The notes below the pieces were generated by a model. The model did not search any database. It was not told where the DNA came from and saw only the letters and a program-made list of their open reading frames with translations. A stretch of DNA of 64,000 nucleotides. Origin: Lagopus muta. Taxonomy: Eukaryota > Chordata > Aves > Galliformes > Phasianidae. The stretch is from contig NC_064435.1 in the NCBI RefSeq assembly GCF_023343835.1, forward strand, positions 84,392,134 through 84,456,133, in the 5' to 3' direction. Numbering within the stretch: the stretch's first letter is position 1; each line of letters starts with the position of its first letter. Shown here one piece after another: positions 11,701 through 25,800 of this stretch. Both the position numbers and the translations under genes were made by a program.

Positions 11701-14700
11701 TTCATAAGCTACGTCATGACCCACCTGTTCTTTCTTAGTACAAGACCTAAAACACCAGCAGCCGCTTCTGCTATAGTCAGCCTGAGACCTCTCTATCTGT
11801 AGCATTACAACCCCATGCGTGACAGGGGCATTTTGCATACACACAAATTGAAACACACATTGAATGTGCTTTATTTCAGACTGCATTCGTTGGCTGAACG
11901 CAGCCTGGGTCACCACAAAAACAAACATATACCTTAAAACAAAGACTTATTTTGCTGTACATTCAACTAAAAGTTTTGAATGGTTTCTTAATATAGCAAT
12001 AAGAGATGTGTCTCGCCTGCAGTGTGCTGGCATGGACGTTAAACACAAAACAACTCTCACGATATTTTTTCCAGAAGCCCTCATTTTTGCAAGATAATCC
12101 TCACTGAAAGTTTTATCAGCACTTCAGTTTAAACCCATGAACAGCCCTTCAAAGACGCTCTTAGCATGGGGATGGTTTCCTCAAAATCAAAACCTAAAAA
12201 GACAGGTTTTGGTGTGACTGGCTTGCCAAAAGCCAGGGAAGCCAAATAATCTACAGTGAAGAGTGCTCACTTGAGACAGCCTTCAGCTGATTCATCTGCA
12301 GGGCCCCTACTTCTGTTGCATTTGAAAGTTCCTTTGAGACATCCCCTAGCAGGGGATCTTTACCTTGCTGTCAAGCTTTGTAGGATGAACATCAGGTGTT
12401 GGCCACCATAGACTAAGTGTTATGGCCAGTCTGTAGTTGTGAATGTTGAATTAGGAATGTCTTAAAAAAGCATGTGGCAAGAATTGCCCTTCTGCACCTT
12501 GAGAAATTCCCCTTTGCCTAGTGTGGCTCTCAACACCTATGGATGGCCATCTTTAGTGATATATAAAATATTAGAGCCTTAGGTCACCTAGAAACCATTA
12601 ATGGCTTTTGTGTCGAGGGTCAGACCGCTGTCATAGACCTGCAATTGTTAGCATAACACTGGATTGCTAACTATTCTTGGCTGAGGATAAAAACAGGCTA
12701 CTCTAAAATACTTCAGATTGTTTATTAGATAATCTTAAGTGGAATGGCCGTGGGTGGATGAGCAAACAGCAACAAGGATGTAACAGCATGTAATTATTTG
12801 ATTTGGTTTTCGTGTTTTGTTCCAGAAATGCTGAATCATAAAAAAGCCTTATGGCAAACATGTTGCTGGCGTTGTGTTTGCCCCTCCACTTCTCCCCTCC
12901 ACACAGACAGGACAACTCCATGTGTTAGGAGATGAATGGCGATTTGCAGGTACTCCATGCGAGACCAAAGGAAACCATGCTAGCTGAAAGATGAGCAGGC
13001 TTCACATTCCTCAGGTTCTGTCATGGAAAGAAAACTTGCCCTAAGATCAGTAAATTAGCCAGGCATGCTTAGTTTTCTTTGGTAATAGGAGGCTTCTTTT
13101 CCCTAAGAAGGTCAAATGTTAAGGCCTGTTTGGTTTTGTAGCTGTGTTCTCTTAGTGAATTTGAAATCCATTACCATGCACGAGGCATTGATGCTGGAAA
13201 TAGGCCAGCTGAAGGCTGTTTGTGACTTCCAGTATATCCACCATGTCCTTTTTTTGTTAAGTTAGGTGCTTAAAACATCCTCCTTGTGCCTTAGGAGTTC
13301 CACCTCTAAGCCAACTGCAGGCATTTGTGAGCAAGTTTCTTCAGTGTCGACACCAAATACCTCCTGAAAAACAAAACCCAATTTAGCAGAGGTGCCAGTT
13401 GCACCCAATAGGTAGCATCTCTCTAATTTTGATTAGAAGGATGTGCATGGCAGGGAGTGTCGCTGCTCACATCCACCCACCTGCCAGGAGCACAGGGCTG
13501 CCGGGCACCCTGCAGGCAGTGCTCCATGCTGAGGGCTGGGGATGACCAAGTCGCTGGGGTGCTTGGGCACAGGAAGGCAGCATCCTGTGTTTCAGCCCCG
13601 TTGGCCAGTGCTAGGTGTGTCCTCAGTTTGGAAAAACAATCCAGAAGCCAAAACAGAAGCAAATGTTGAAACAGCGGCTCTTTGCAATGTAGATATTAAT
13701 GTTTTCTTCTGGGCATCAGAGTTTGCTTTGCCAACAGATCCGGTGGGCGTTCAGAAACCATTTTTGACGCTTGGAGGTTTAAATCATGTTTCTTTGTTTA
13801 TCCCCATCCTTATAATATCCTCTGACTCTCTCTTATTTACAGTGTTTCAGAGCAAGAGCTCCCACACCTAGTGCTGATGAATTCTGCTGGACTGGGTACC
13901 TGGCTTCCCTGTGGATATCCTGTTCTCCTGTGAATCACTGTTCCTACTCAATACATCCTCCAGCTCAGATCAAAGACACAGAATATATTAGGTATGAAGG
14001 CATCAGACAGCTCAAGCAGATTAGAAAAGGCACACGCAAAGAAATGCATCCCAGCTTCTCTCTTGTGTCCTGCTGAAAATGGGCACACGCAGAGCATTTG
14101 CAATATAGAAACAGTAGACACAGGAAAAAAAAGAAGGAAAAAAAAAAAAACTCTTTGGAAATTATGTAGTTTACCCAGAGCCTGCTACAAATTACCCTTT
14201 CTAAGTATTTGCATTCTGTACTTTGTTCTTCCTTGCACTTGGGAACTCATCGGATGGAGGAGGACACCTGAGAGCGCCAGCAGAGAGCACAGCATCAGCA
14301 CAGGCCTTGGTGGTGCTGGTCTCAGTGTTGAGCCTTGCCTGCAAACACACAATTAAAGGAACATGAAAGCACGTGGTCCGTGTCTTTCAAGTTTATGCGT
14401 TCCGTTGTGTTCTTGGTGGTTTTATTCAACAGTCCATTTAGTGATACGAACAACTGAGAAAATGCTGCATGGGTGAAATGCCAAAACTTGGGCTCACCAG
14501 GTCAACATTGATTATCTTAATCACCCCTTCTCCCCTTGCAGTCTCTGAACACAGGTTTGGGCTAAGTCGGTTAAGTCTTCATTTCAGCAGTGTTTGATCT
14601 TGAAGTCTGCACAAATAATTATTCTTTTAAGATTCTGAACGTGGTTTCTGGTTTTTCTTTTTTTCAATAGAATTTTAAACTCCCCTTTTAATGTGTGCCT

Positions 14701-16149
14701 TTTGATCCTTATTCTTTAAGAACAGGAGCTGTGTCTGATTTGGGACAGCAGACGATGTGTTTGGATAATGAGAGCCCATTTTTGTGGGAGTGCTGGACAA
14801 TCTATTGTGATTTTTCAAGAAGCTGTTCCTCCAGTGAGTGCAAATAGCCCAATGGTGGACCAAAGGCTGCATCTGTCTTCCTCCAACTAAGTAACTTACT
14901 CCAATCATCAGTGCACCAGAAGTAGTGCCTGATCACATCACTTTACAGTGCTGGAGAGAAAGAGGGGCTATGGTTGGTCTTCCAGTAAAGCTGTCTGCAT
15001 GATGCTGGTGCCAAACATGGGCAATTGAGCTGAAGCCAGCTTTGCCCGTATCCCTGTTGAGTACCTTTTGAGCTTCTGGTGCCAACAAAAAAGGGATGGG
15101 ATCTGGGGTGATGGACTTTGATGCTTTGAGGAGGAGGTTGAATACTTCCAAAATAATTCATTTTCAGACCGTGACCTCAGTGCACTGGGGAGCAGTGTCC
15201 TTCTGCCTGCAGGGTGGCCAGGATTTCACTCATGGATCTCAAAGGCAGAAGCAGGGAGAGTATCCAAGCACAGAACGTGGCTATTTCTGGCACAATGGGG
15301 ATTGCTGTTAATGACACAGGAAAGTGATTTTTTTATTTATTTTTTTTTAAGCCTGGCATTGCTCCTTCGAGCAAATTAACGTCTGATACATTTGCATTTC
15401 TCCGTGTCATTAACCCAGATGCATACTGCAGGCCCTACAAGCTTGTGTCTGCTGGCAAGGCTAAATCCTGCTCTCTCATGTTCCTCACACACTGAGGGAA
15501 TTTGGAATCTCTCGGTGTGAAGCTGACTTGCTATTTTGACTAATTGCTTCTGGTAACAGTTAATAGCATTCTGCAAAGGCGCTTCATCTGCTGACAGCAG
15601 ATTGATGTAAGGAAGGGACACAGTTCACGTTTCCAAAGGGAGCATCGGGAAACCCATTACCAGCTTCATTAATCTGTTAATAATAAAATTAAAGTACAAA
15701 TAAAATGTGACAAATTAGGTTCTGTTGTGAAAGTCACTTTCACAGGAGGTTCTGAATAAAGGTCAAAACAGACTCTGATTTCTGCTGTGTTTTAATAGTA
15801 GAATCAGAGGAAAGCAGTGTAGAAGCACTGTAATTAATCCAGCGGTACCATAATTGTCCCCAAATTATACAGAAAGAATTTGACAAGTGTTTTTTTTTTA
15901 ATCTTGAGAGCATTTACAAAACCTGGGACGTGAAGCTTTGTCACACAATGTTTAAGTGCTAATCCAATTTCACAGGAAGCTTCCAATAATGAAGGTACAG
16001 GAGATGATCAGATTTTCCTTGCCTGCATATCCATGTCTGCTCATCCAGTTGAAACTGAAGTTTACCTGGCACAGGGACGAAAGAGGGAGGAAGAGCCTCC
16101 CATGTGCAGATCTCTCAGCAGCAGTCTCAGAGATGAGTCTGATATGATA
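8786..16149. other. Intergenic, no gene seen
   Basis: About 7.4 kb downstream of HIVEP1. Many short open frames occur on both strands, but none has a recognisable domain, splice-site pairing or repeat identity. A purine/A-rich run lies at about 14127-14151. An imperfect hairpin lies at 9749-9778. No tRNA or rRNA was recognised. Confidence 0.6.
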
Positions 16150-16319
16150 GAGAGGCACTGGAACGGGTTGCCCGGGGAGGTGGTGGAATCATCATCCCTG
16201 AGGTGCTCAGGAACCGTGTGGATGTGGCAGTGAGGGACACAGTTAGTGGGCATGGTGGGAATGGGTTGGACTAGATGAGCTTACAGGTCTTAATGGTTCC
16301 CACGTTCTAGGATTCTGTG
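16150..16319 (+). mobile_element. CR1 LINE 3' fragment
   Basis: Matches the 3' end of avian CR1 in plus orientation: AGGCACTGGAACGGGTTGCC, then GAGGTGGTGGAATCATCATCCC, a TTAGTGGGCATGGTGG stretch, and TTGGACTAGATGAGCTTACAGG ending in the typical ATTCTGTGAT terminus. It is 5' truncated, as almost all CR1 copies are. CR1 is a non-LTR retrotransposon that moves by target-primed reverse transcription. This fragment has no coding capacity. Confidence 0.85.
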
Positions 16320-19300
16320 ATCACAAAGAGGCTCCATCAAAGAGGCTTCATCAATGGCACGTCTCTTTTCTGGTAAGACAAGGTTGGCTCGCTTGGGGAC
16401 ACAGCTGCAAGGAGCAGAGGGCTCCCTCCCTGCAATCTGGCAGAGCATGGTCTGCTGTGGGCACCTGAACCCACAGCAGCTCCCGAGGGAGCCCAGACAA
16501 GCAAACACAGAAATGCATTAACGCGAGGTATTTGGAGGGAACGACTCATTAAGTCACACAGGGTGACTGCATGCAAAACTGCTAGCTGTATTTTAAAACT
16601 CAGCAGGCTGTCCTTTTGGTTTATGTGAGTCAGGAGTCTGCACAGCCTTCTCTGGTCATTGGAGAGAGAATCTCAGGCCTGCAGAGAGCAGCACCGTGTG
16701 GAGTGAGCCATGTCTGCAAGGGGAGGAGGGGGCTGGCAGCAGGGAGGGCACACTTGTCACCTCATCCCTGAGAGAAGCAGTGGGAGGTGTGAACAGCGTG
16801 GAGAGGATTTACCCCTGTTGATGGGATGCAGCCTGCAAAAGGCAAGAAGCCTGGAAATCGGATCTGAGCTGGGCTCAGAGATCTGGAAATGAGTGGACTG
16901 TGTGACAGGCTATTAAGCACCAAGCACAATACAGGGAGGGAGATAGCAGGCTGCTCTTTCTTGGGTAAGCCCTGTAAGCACAGAGCTGTGGGAGGAAGGG
17001 GCTGGAGAGAGAGGCTCAGGCAGCCATGTTGCTTTGGCACAACATGTTGTGATGCTCAGGAGCACCATCCTGACTCCAGCTGCTTGCTTTATACCTTCAG
17101 TTTCACATTTAATATTTACTGGCCATAAATGTCAGGTTAGCTCTCAATTCTGGAGTTTGGAAGTGCTGCTACCCAGGAATGAGATTTCAACCTCTGTTGG
17201 TAGATTTGGGTAAACTTGGGGCTGCTAAAGATCAGTGTTCTAGCTAAGCACTTACATGTGCACCTGGTGTGCCAATCTCATCTACAGAAACCATCACAAA
17301 CCTTCCCATACAGCCTAAGTGGCTGCTGTCCCTTTCATGAGGCTTTTTTTCCTGCTCTCATGAGCTTCTCACAGTTAAACAAAATAGTAAGAAAATAAAT
17401 AAGGTTTCAGCAGTAAAACATTAACCAGCCCAAGGAAGAGTAGAGGGAAATTTAATACACCTGCTCATAGTTTGGAATACCAAACTTATTATTGAAATGA
17501 TTTAGAAGAGCCCAAATGAGGGTGGATCAGTTTGTTGTTGTTTTTCCAGGAGATGCTTAAGAGGTGACAAGCTCACTCTTTGTATAAACTATATGAGAGT
17601 TTCAGAAAGGAAAGGGCTATTTAATTGAGCAAAGGAGCAAAATGCAGAAGCTGGAAGCTTGTTAGACATGTGTGTTGTTGTAAAGATAGAAGGCAAATGA
17701 GGATATGTAATCGACATGTGAACAGTTTCATGTGGGATGTTTGCCATTCCTTTCAGTCTTATGTCAATATTTGGATATTTTTCTCTATGGTTCAGGCAGT
17801 ACTGTTGAGCTCAACACAGAATTTACTGAATGAGACTTTTTTGGTCTGTATTAAACAAAAGATAGGAGAGAATCTGAATTGTCCCCACAGCTGAAAAATT
17901 GATGTTCATATGAATTTATGGGACCGGAGCTTCCTTTCTTAAGACCAGAGCTTATGGCTAGTTGTCTGCCCTCTGGGAAGGATGGGTACCACCTAGAGGT
18001 GCATGTGTTGGGCATCAAGCTGTCACTGCTCTCACGTCACTCCACCTCTCAAAAACATCCCTGGCCGAGTATTTTCAACACACTTTTAAGGGGATATTTT
18101 GCATCCTAAAGCCCAAGCCTGAAACCTGCAATGAGTTATGTCACTGACGCTCTACAAATGGTGTCACTGCAAGACTGGGGGATGGTCACCAAGTCAATCG
18201 CAAACCATAAAATCAGTGCATGTCAAGTCAAAGGGACAAGTCACTGCTGTTATGATCAAAACTCAGCAATGTGAGTAAGTTTATGAAGTTTCAAGGCCTC
18301 GAAGGATCAGAACAAGTACAGGGGGGAAGATACTGCTGGGCCCTGTTGGACCTGGGCAGTCACCGGTGCTGCAGTCTCTTAACAAAATTATAATTCTAGA
18401 TTATACCCTGATGCTGGAGGAGTAAGGGAAGATCTGTTGAATATTTAAAATATCAAAATACAACAACAGCAAACAGAAAAAAAATCAACACCATATTGAA
18501 CTACTATTATTAGACTACTACCAGGGGGAGGCTGAGATCTGACACACCATCCTCCTTTTGCCTGGGCGGAGGATGATGTCCTCAGAGCCAGGAGTACAGC
18601 CTGTGGGTAGGAGGAAAGGTGGGATGATGTGGGGCAAGAAAAGCACAGGTTGGCAGGCCCATGCATTTCAGGCAAAAGTCCTCACATCTTCAGAGAAGTG
18701 GGACTTTCTGACCTTTCTCCTCTCTGAAAACCAGGTTACACCAGAGATACATGTATATTTACATACATGGGTCTCCAGCACAACTGTCTCCCTCTAAGGA
18801 GAAAGAAGGCCAGGCAGGCCTCCAGATTACTGAGTGCTTTGGCAGCCCAATCTCTGGAAGAAACCTAAGGCTGGGATCCAACCACTAAGCCTTCATCAGG
18901 GCCATGAGACCATCCCTAATGGGATTCTCTCCCCTACATCCCTCCCTTCTCTTCTTACAGTTGCTTTAGCTGTGTCCCTTTGCTCCCGATGCTTCTTTAT
19001 TCATGTCTTCCCTAAGTAAGCCTGTGTTTATGACATTAAATACATTTACTGTGTGTTGGTATCAAGCAATTGCTTTTAAATGATTATCTTCCCCTTTCTG
19101 TTATTACCCCTCTATTTCCTCTGCTACTTTTCTTGGTGAGTTATGTGAGGAAGAAATTACTGCTATTTTGTCTGGAGGTTTCCCTGAGGAACCTTGTCAA
19201 AACGAACAGTCCTTTTACTAAGCTTTTCCATAAAGATTGAGCAAAAATAAAACAAAATAATTAAATAGCTCCTGAAAGAATTCAGTGTCTAAAACCCTGG

Positions 19301-22084
19301 GGGGAAATAATGGCTCCATCTACGCTGTTTTGAAAGCCTTTATTGTAGCTCAGCATTTATGTTCTGCATAGGGTCTTTCAGTGTCATCATCATCTCCATG
19401 AGATCTGAGTACTTTCCAGGCATGCAGTTAAGTGACGTGACTAACAGGTGTCGTGTGTTCATTCTCGTATCCTCTTCCCAAAGGGAGAAACCAGTGTGTT
19501 TGGAAGCCTTGTGTTGGAAGTATATTGCTTTTATTTGAGGCATATTTTATTTTTGCTTTTAGTGTACTTGTTATCATCTGTTTCTGTTGAAGGAGTTTAG
19601 TATCACTCCAGGAACAAACGTGCCTCCTAGCTGCCCATTCTCCCGAGAGCTTTGTTCTTCAATACAAGATCGAGCAGAAGAAAAGAATATTTGGAAACTT
19701 TTTCTGAAGTTAGAAACAAGAGGCTGCTGAATACATAATCTGTTCCTGCAAACCAGTATGACAAATAGTGTCTTGGCTCTCTCCGGTGTGCAAAAATATC
19801 CTTCATCCAGGCAAAGTCATGGTTGCCACAGCCCCAGGCTTGTTGTGGCAGGGGAACCTTGAACTCCCTTTCTCTTTTTCTTTCAAAGTGCATGAGGATT
19901 CCTAAGCTTTGGAATTTGCCCTTCTCATTGGATCAAATGCTCCCAAATTGTTTAGTTTTCTGGCTCGTCTGTATCCCTGCTACTTCTCCGAGAGCAAGAA
20001 TTAATGTGTTCGGTCCTGCAAGACATTGATCTTGCTGGCACCGGTTCAGCAAACCACTTACGCAAGTGTTTAAATTTTAACCAGGCAGAGGAGCTGAGCC
20101 ACAAAGGTTAATGGGGCTGCAGCGGGGACCGCGGTGGGATCATCTTCCCTGACCCACAGCCTGACCTGCCAACATCCCAGTGATGCCATAACTTGAGGGT
20201 GACCTCAGCACGTTTGTTTGTCCTGCAGTCAAATGAGTATATAGAGAGTTCTATGACTCCACCTTAGCTGTCCTGGCCCATAAGTTGACATCTACACAGA
20301 GGGATTACTGGGAAAAAGCAGATATGGATGGGATTGGCTCCAAGATTTTGTCCAACGGCAGCTGGTTATGAAACCCTTGAGGGATCTTTGACGTGGACAC
20401 CCTCCAGGGAGTGCACCCTCCTAGCTGACATGCTACATTTTCTGAGGTTTTCTCGCCTCCTGAAGGGGTTACGTGGCACAACAACAGGAGGCTGGCACCA
20501 TATTTTGGGTATTTTCTGCAGGCCTGGACTTCAGCAGTTTCCTCCAGCCCCGTACTATAATGGTGAAAGAAGAAGCCAGCACTATGCCTGCAGCATAGAC
20601 AGGAGCTCGTGCACATTCTTTGTTCTGTACAGAAACAACAACAAAATTCATCTTAAGTGTGATCACTCATAAGCCTTCTGAGGCAGCCAAAATTGACCCA
20701 TCCTTTTTTTGAGCAAGCGGGTGGAAGGGAAACAAGCTCCAGTGGTCCCAATTACTCCGTTCGGTAGAAAAAGAATTTTCATGTAATGACCTCAGCAGGG
20801 AGTGAGCAGCTCCTTTTGTGTATTAAATTAAAATCTCTGGGGGAACATTAGGCCTTGTAATTTGTATTTCTCAGATGCAATTTAAGTCTTTCATCAAAAA
20901 ACCTCATAATGACTGAGCTCTGTTCTACCTGGTAGATTCATTTTCATCTGAAGGATGAAAATAGCCAGCAACATGCTAACAAATTCCATGGGGAGAACAA
21001 TGTAATGATAAAAATAATCTGATGTGGGCATGAGTTCACAAATGCAAGCACATGCCTTATGGATCACCAAAAAGGAAAAGGCTGTCTAAAACATCTTCTT
21101 TATATTAAGAAAGAGGCAGGGAAAAACTCCCTAGCCTGCTCATTAAGCAGTTTCCGAAGAACTGAGGCCCCAAATGATGCATCTCCATATCTAACTTAGA
21201 AAAAAAAATCTTATATGCTAGGATGACTGCTTGCATAAATGCTATCTTTTAATGCTGCATTAAATTGGCTGAGGAAAGGGGAGATCTCCCTCAGTAACAA
21301 CTTTCACATACAGGTAGCTGCAGAGAAGAGGGTTGTGCTAATAACTGATGTCAGATCAGACCTCATGCTTTGAGGAGCATGTGTGCTATGCCTGAAGTTG
21401 TAGGGCTTTTCTAAGAATTGCCTGTGAGTGTAGGAGAGAAGCAAGAGTCAAGATTCTTCCTTCAGCTGCATCCTGGCTGTTAGCATCAACAGAAATGAAC
21501 TTCAGACAGAGGGGTTTTCTGGTGGGAAAAGCATTCCTTCCCCTCCAGCTGGAAACCTTATCTAACCTCACTGTTTATCAAAGCACAGTCATGAAGGCAT
21601 GCTTCCACAGTGATTCATCTTCTGGGGAGAAGCAGAGCCTTTGGCAGGACACATGGTAATACCTCCTCAGGGGACAGGTATACCTGGGCAGCCATGGCCT
21701 GAAGGCAAGCTGCAAGCTGATCACCCAGATCAGGAAGGAGGAAAAAGGGAGAGAGAGTGAGATGGAACAACACGAGGGAACATAACGCATTTTTAAAAGC
21801 ACCAGTCAAAATAATAGATTCAGTTTTTGTATTATGTTGTGGTTCAAGTGACTTTAAACATCTGGCAATCTCACAGAAAGAAAGATGATCCAGTATATCC
21901 ATGGCTTTGTCTACAATCATTTCCATTATGAATTTAAGTACAAAATCTGCTTTGGAACAAGTTTGTCACCTGTTCTTCAAATATTTTCCACCAGAACCCT
22001 GAGTGTTTGTGCTCGCTCTGCTACTACATCAACCAGAAAAAGAAGACCCAAGAAGGCAAAGCCCTGTTATCAATATAGGCAGGC
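16320..22084. other. Intergenic, no gene seen
   Basis: About 5.8 kb with only short open frames and no recognisable domains. No clear mobile element was identified. It carries scattered T- and A-rich runs. Confidence 0.55.
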
Positions 22085-22447
22085 TGGTAACAATGGACAA
22101 GGAGAAGGTTGAGGTACTGAACAACTTTAAGAAGTTGTGTTCACTGTGGCTACTCTTCACAGACCCCTCAAGTAGATGAGTTAGAAGGTGGGTCCTGGGG
22201 GAGCAGTGTCCCTCCCACTGAAAAGGAAGATCAACTTCACAACCACCTGAGAGTCTGTGGGCCCCAGTGAGGTGCATCTCAGAGTCCTGAGGGAATTCAC
22301 TGACGTAGTCATCAAGCTGCTCTCGATTGTATTTGAAGTCATAGTGGTCAGGTGATGATCTAGCTGTAGATGTCCCTGTTCGTTGCAGAGGAGTTGGACT
22401 AAATGGCCTTTAAGGATCTCTTCCAACTGTGCATAACTGTGTTACGC
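22085..22447 (+). mobile_element. CR1 LINE fragment with ORF2 remnant
   Basis: A CR1 copy in plus orientation that keeps a piece of the ORF2 reverse-transcriptase region. Around 22095-22130 a frame resembles the VLNAFF-type segment, and at 22257-22325 a translated HLRVLREF...LLSIV stretch matches the family's HPRVLRELADV region. It then jumps to the CR1 3' terminus (22360-22447: TGTAGATGTCCCTGTTCGTTGC, GGAGTTGGACTAAATGGCC, CTTCCAACTGTG). The middle of the element is missing, so it is internally deleted. Frames are broken and nothing is functional. Confidence 0.75.
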
Positions 22448-22639
22448 TGGTGTTTCTGGTGATGACTTGCTGTGCCTGTGCTACCATGGTACCAGCAATA
22501 TCTCCTTGTAATCTCTGTCCTTCATAGCTCCGTCAGGAAAAACAAACAACAGAAGCCTGAATTTCTGTTTGTCATAAATCACTATGACTGCACTCTGTCT
22601 CAGTCCCATTTCTTACTAACCAGATCCTAGGAAACTTAC

Positions 22640-22825
22640 CAGCAAGTCTGTACTTGACACCGCGCTGAGTGGTGCAGTTGATAGGACAGAAGGAAGGGAT
22701 GCCATCCAAAGATGAGGTTTAACAAGGCCAAGTGCAAGGTGTTGCACTTGGGTTGGGGCAATCCCAGATATGTGTACAGACTGGGAGAAGAACTCCTTGA
22801 GAGCAGCCCAGCTGGTGCACTAGAA
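22640..22825 (+). mobile_element. CR1 LINE fragment, end of ORF2
   Basis: A second plus-strand CR1 piece. It contains the stretch encoding [12 protein letters not shown] in intact members (22720-22752), followed by GGGGCAATCCCAGATATGTG and a GAGAGCAGCCC segment. This part lies near the end of ORF2, upstream of the 3' UTR present in the 22085-22447 copy. The two pieces are therefore out of order for a single element and are probably independent insertions. Confidence 0.75.
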
Positions 22826-25800
22826 AAGTTACCCAAGTGACTGCAGTTGTAGCTACAGCCTGCAGTTCCAGGTTAATCTGCTGAGATGTTAGACTGGCAA
22901 AAGCAAACAAATACCAAAGAACAGCAACAACAAATAGAACACAGAATTGTATCTCTGCTAGAAGCCGTCTCCAGAGATAACCCAAACCAAGACGACCAAG
23001 CTAACATAGGCATGGCCCAAGCTATGTGATTAAACCTTTAAAGACAGAACATCCATTGCCATCATCTGTTCCTAAGCTCCTCAGGGGTAACAGAGCAAGT
23101 GAAACCATTGGCCTCACCAACTCCTGCCAAGTCATTTGTCCCCACAAAGCAGTCTGTTAACCCCAGACATGCCCTGAGGCAGGGAATGCACCAGCTCCCT
23201 ATAACTCAGTGCAGGCCAGCTGAAGCCACCAGAAAAAGAGATGTATTCCTGCCAAGCTTCTTCTACTGCTAATAAATTCTTATTTTCCTCACTGCAAGGG
23301 ATATATGCCATTTCCTTCTGCCTTCTTTTTAACCATGCATACCTGAATGCTGAGTTTCTACAAAGCAGAGCCAGTGAGCAGGCTGTTCCTGTTGCAGTTC
23401 TCACCATCTTGCAGGAAGGAAACAACAAACCCCAAACCAAGGAGGAGATAAACAGGCAGAGAAAAAGGCCAGCGTGTTATATTGGAATTCCTTGTAAGCA
23501 AGAATATTAAAAGGATGAAAATCAATTTATAATGAATTCAGGAGGTTCTCTCTACATATTTTAACTGCTTTATCTCACTGAGGAGGCACTCCAGCCTCAC
23601 TAATGTACTTTGTTACACAAGCAGAGCACTCCGGCATTGATTTTTCTTTGTAGAGGATTATGAATCAACGTGATTTAAGCAACTGAGAGTAATGGTCAGC
23701 TCTGAAAATTGAGCCAACCGCAGGAACTTTCTGGAGAGAAGCAGCTTCTTTGTATCAGTGCTTTTAATTACATTTGAAGACATGTACTGTCCATTAATAT
23801 TTGACCTTTAATCATGTTTTTAAGAGGTGGCTCTATTGAAAACCAGTTATATCATGACAATGCATGCAGAAGCTTAAACCAAACCATTTTTTTTCTTCTT
23901 CAGCACTTTCAGGAACAAGTGTCTGAATTAAAAAGCAAATGACTGCGGCCCTGTCTCTCATCTGGAGGCATAAAAAGGATGTGATTGCACAGGAGTGCAT
24001 GTGAGGTGCAGCAACCACAGGATTCTGGAGAGTCCCAGAGCAGCCCAGAGCTGGCAGCCCTGCAAAGCTACCTCTTTCCTATCAGCAGGACTGAGAAAAG
24101 CTGCTCCAAGGCATCCAGCACCTTCCTGTTGTGCAATACTTCTTAGGCAAGAGCAGGGAGGAAACCTCCCTCTGCAGATCCCCAAGAGCATAAATACAAT
24201 CCGTAGCGATGGTGTAAGCATTTAGGGCTGGAAACACAAACAACATTGCTCGGCCTTACATTTCCCGCTGTGGCGATCAGTAGTTATTTGCTATCTGTGA
24301 CGGATGCCAAAGGCAGTGACCTTCAGAGCAGAGCTGGACAGGGTCCTCTCAGGGGTGACAGAGGCTGCAGATCTCCCTCCAGGACTCCCCTACCTGCCCC
24401 AAGCTGAGAAGACCCAAAGGTTCTCCTCTGATTATCTCCCCTTCCCTCCCTTGAAGCTTCCCAGTCTCCTTGCTGTCCAGATGTGCTGATATAATCCAGC
24501 AGGCTTTGCATAACTTCCCTCTTGAAAAAAAATAAAATAAAATAAGAAAAGTGCTGTAGTAGCAGTTCCTATGGAAATTTATTATGTTAATAACATCCTC
24601 TGAAGTTCTCAAAACCAAACTAACAGCTGTTCAGAGACCGGTTGTTTCCTCTGAATTCATTGAGTTTCTGGGTGAACATGGACACTTGGGATATAAATTT
24701 GAACACTGCTAAAACAGATGCTCAGAAAACATCCAAGCCAGAAACAGTATTCTGATAAAGCTGAAAGCTGAATTTAGCAGTTGGGTCCCTGTTTTCTCTT
24801 CCCTCTGAACAGGAGGGAAAGGCTTACTGGTTTATTGCTGTGCTATTAATGGCAGCAATTAGCTTTGCATGTGATGCTGGGAAACTTTTTGTGTTAGATA
24901 TAGGGTCAGACTGCAGGAGTAAGCCAGAGCTCATGTTAAGAAGTCTCAGCATCACGTTCTGTCCTGTGCTTTCTGGCTGGCATCTGTGGATGTCACTGCA
25001 TTGCTGCTGGCTTACCCCACTGTGAAGGTAAAGGAAGCCTTCCCAGTATGAGGGATGACCACAAGGCTATGGTGTAGCCCATAAGAACCTTCCATGCTGG
25101 AAACTGAGGATCATAATGAAATTACTGTGGTGCAGATTTGAAATGAACTCAAGGTAATATTTTCTTCACACAGAACACAACTGAACCATAGGAATTTACC
25201 ATGAAAATCTATGAGCACTAAAATCTTTCTGTTCAAAAACTAGATAACTCTTAGAAATAAAAACACACGGAGGACCACTCCATGACAAGTAACACAAGCC
25301 ACAATGGGATGAGCAAGGAAACTGAATGGATGCACATGTGGATGCAGTGTACACCTGGACCTTGGGAAAGAGGGAGCAAGGGGAGCTGATCCTCTTGAGC
25401 AGGAATGGGTCCAAAATCTGATGTGTCTTTTGGTTCTCAGCTGTCCTGACTGCTGGCCAACACAAACCCTCTGGGATGCCACTGAGGAGATCATGGCATA
25501 TCAGCCCTTCTTTTTTTTTTTTAATACAAACTACTCAGGATGGCATTTACCACGCTTCATTTATGTGAATTTGGTAAAGCGGCTGTAGCAGAATTTTTTT
25601 CATACACAGACATCCCCAGGCATTAATCAGTCTATTTCCCTTCCTGCTTAGAAAAAAAAGAAAGCATGCTGCCTTAGGACCTCCTGGTGCATATTTTTCC
25701 GTCTTATATTTGGTCTTAATTTTCTATTAGACAAGTCACTGGGCAGCATGACTTATGCAGACAGACCATTTCCTTCACAGTGCTTGTCCAGATGCAACTC

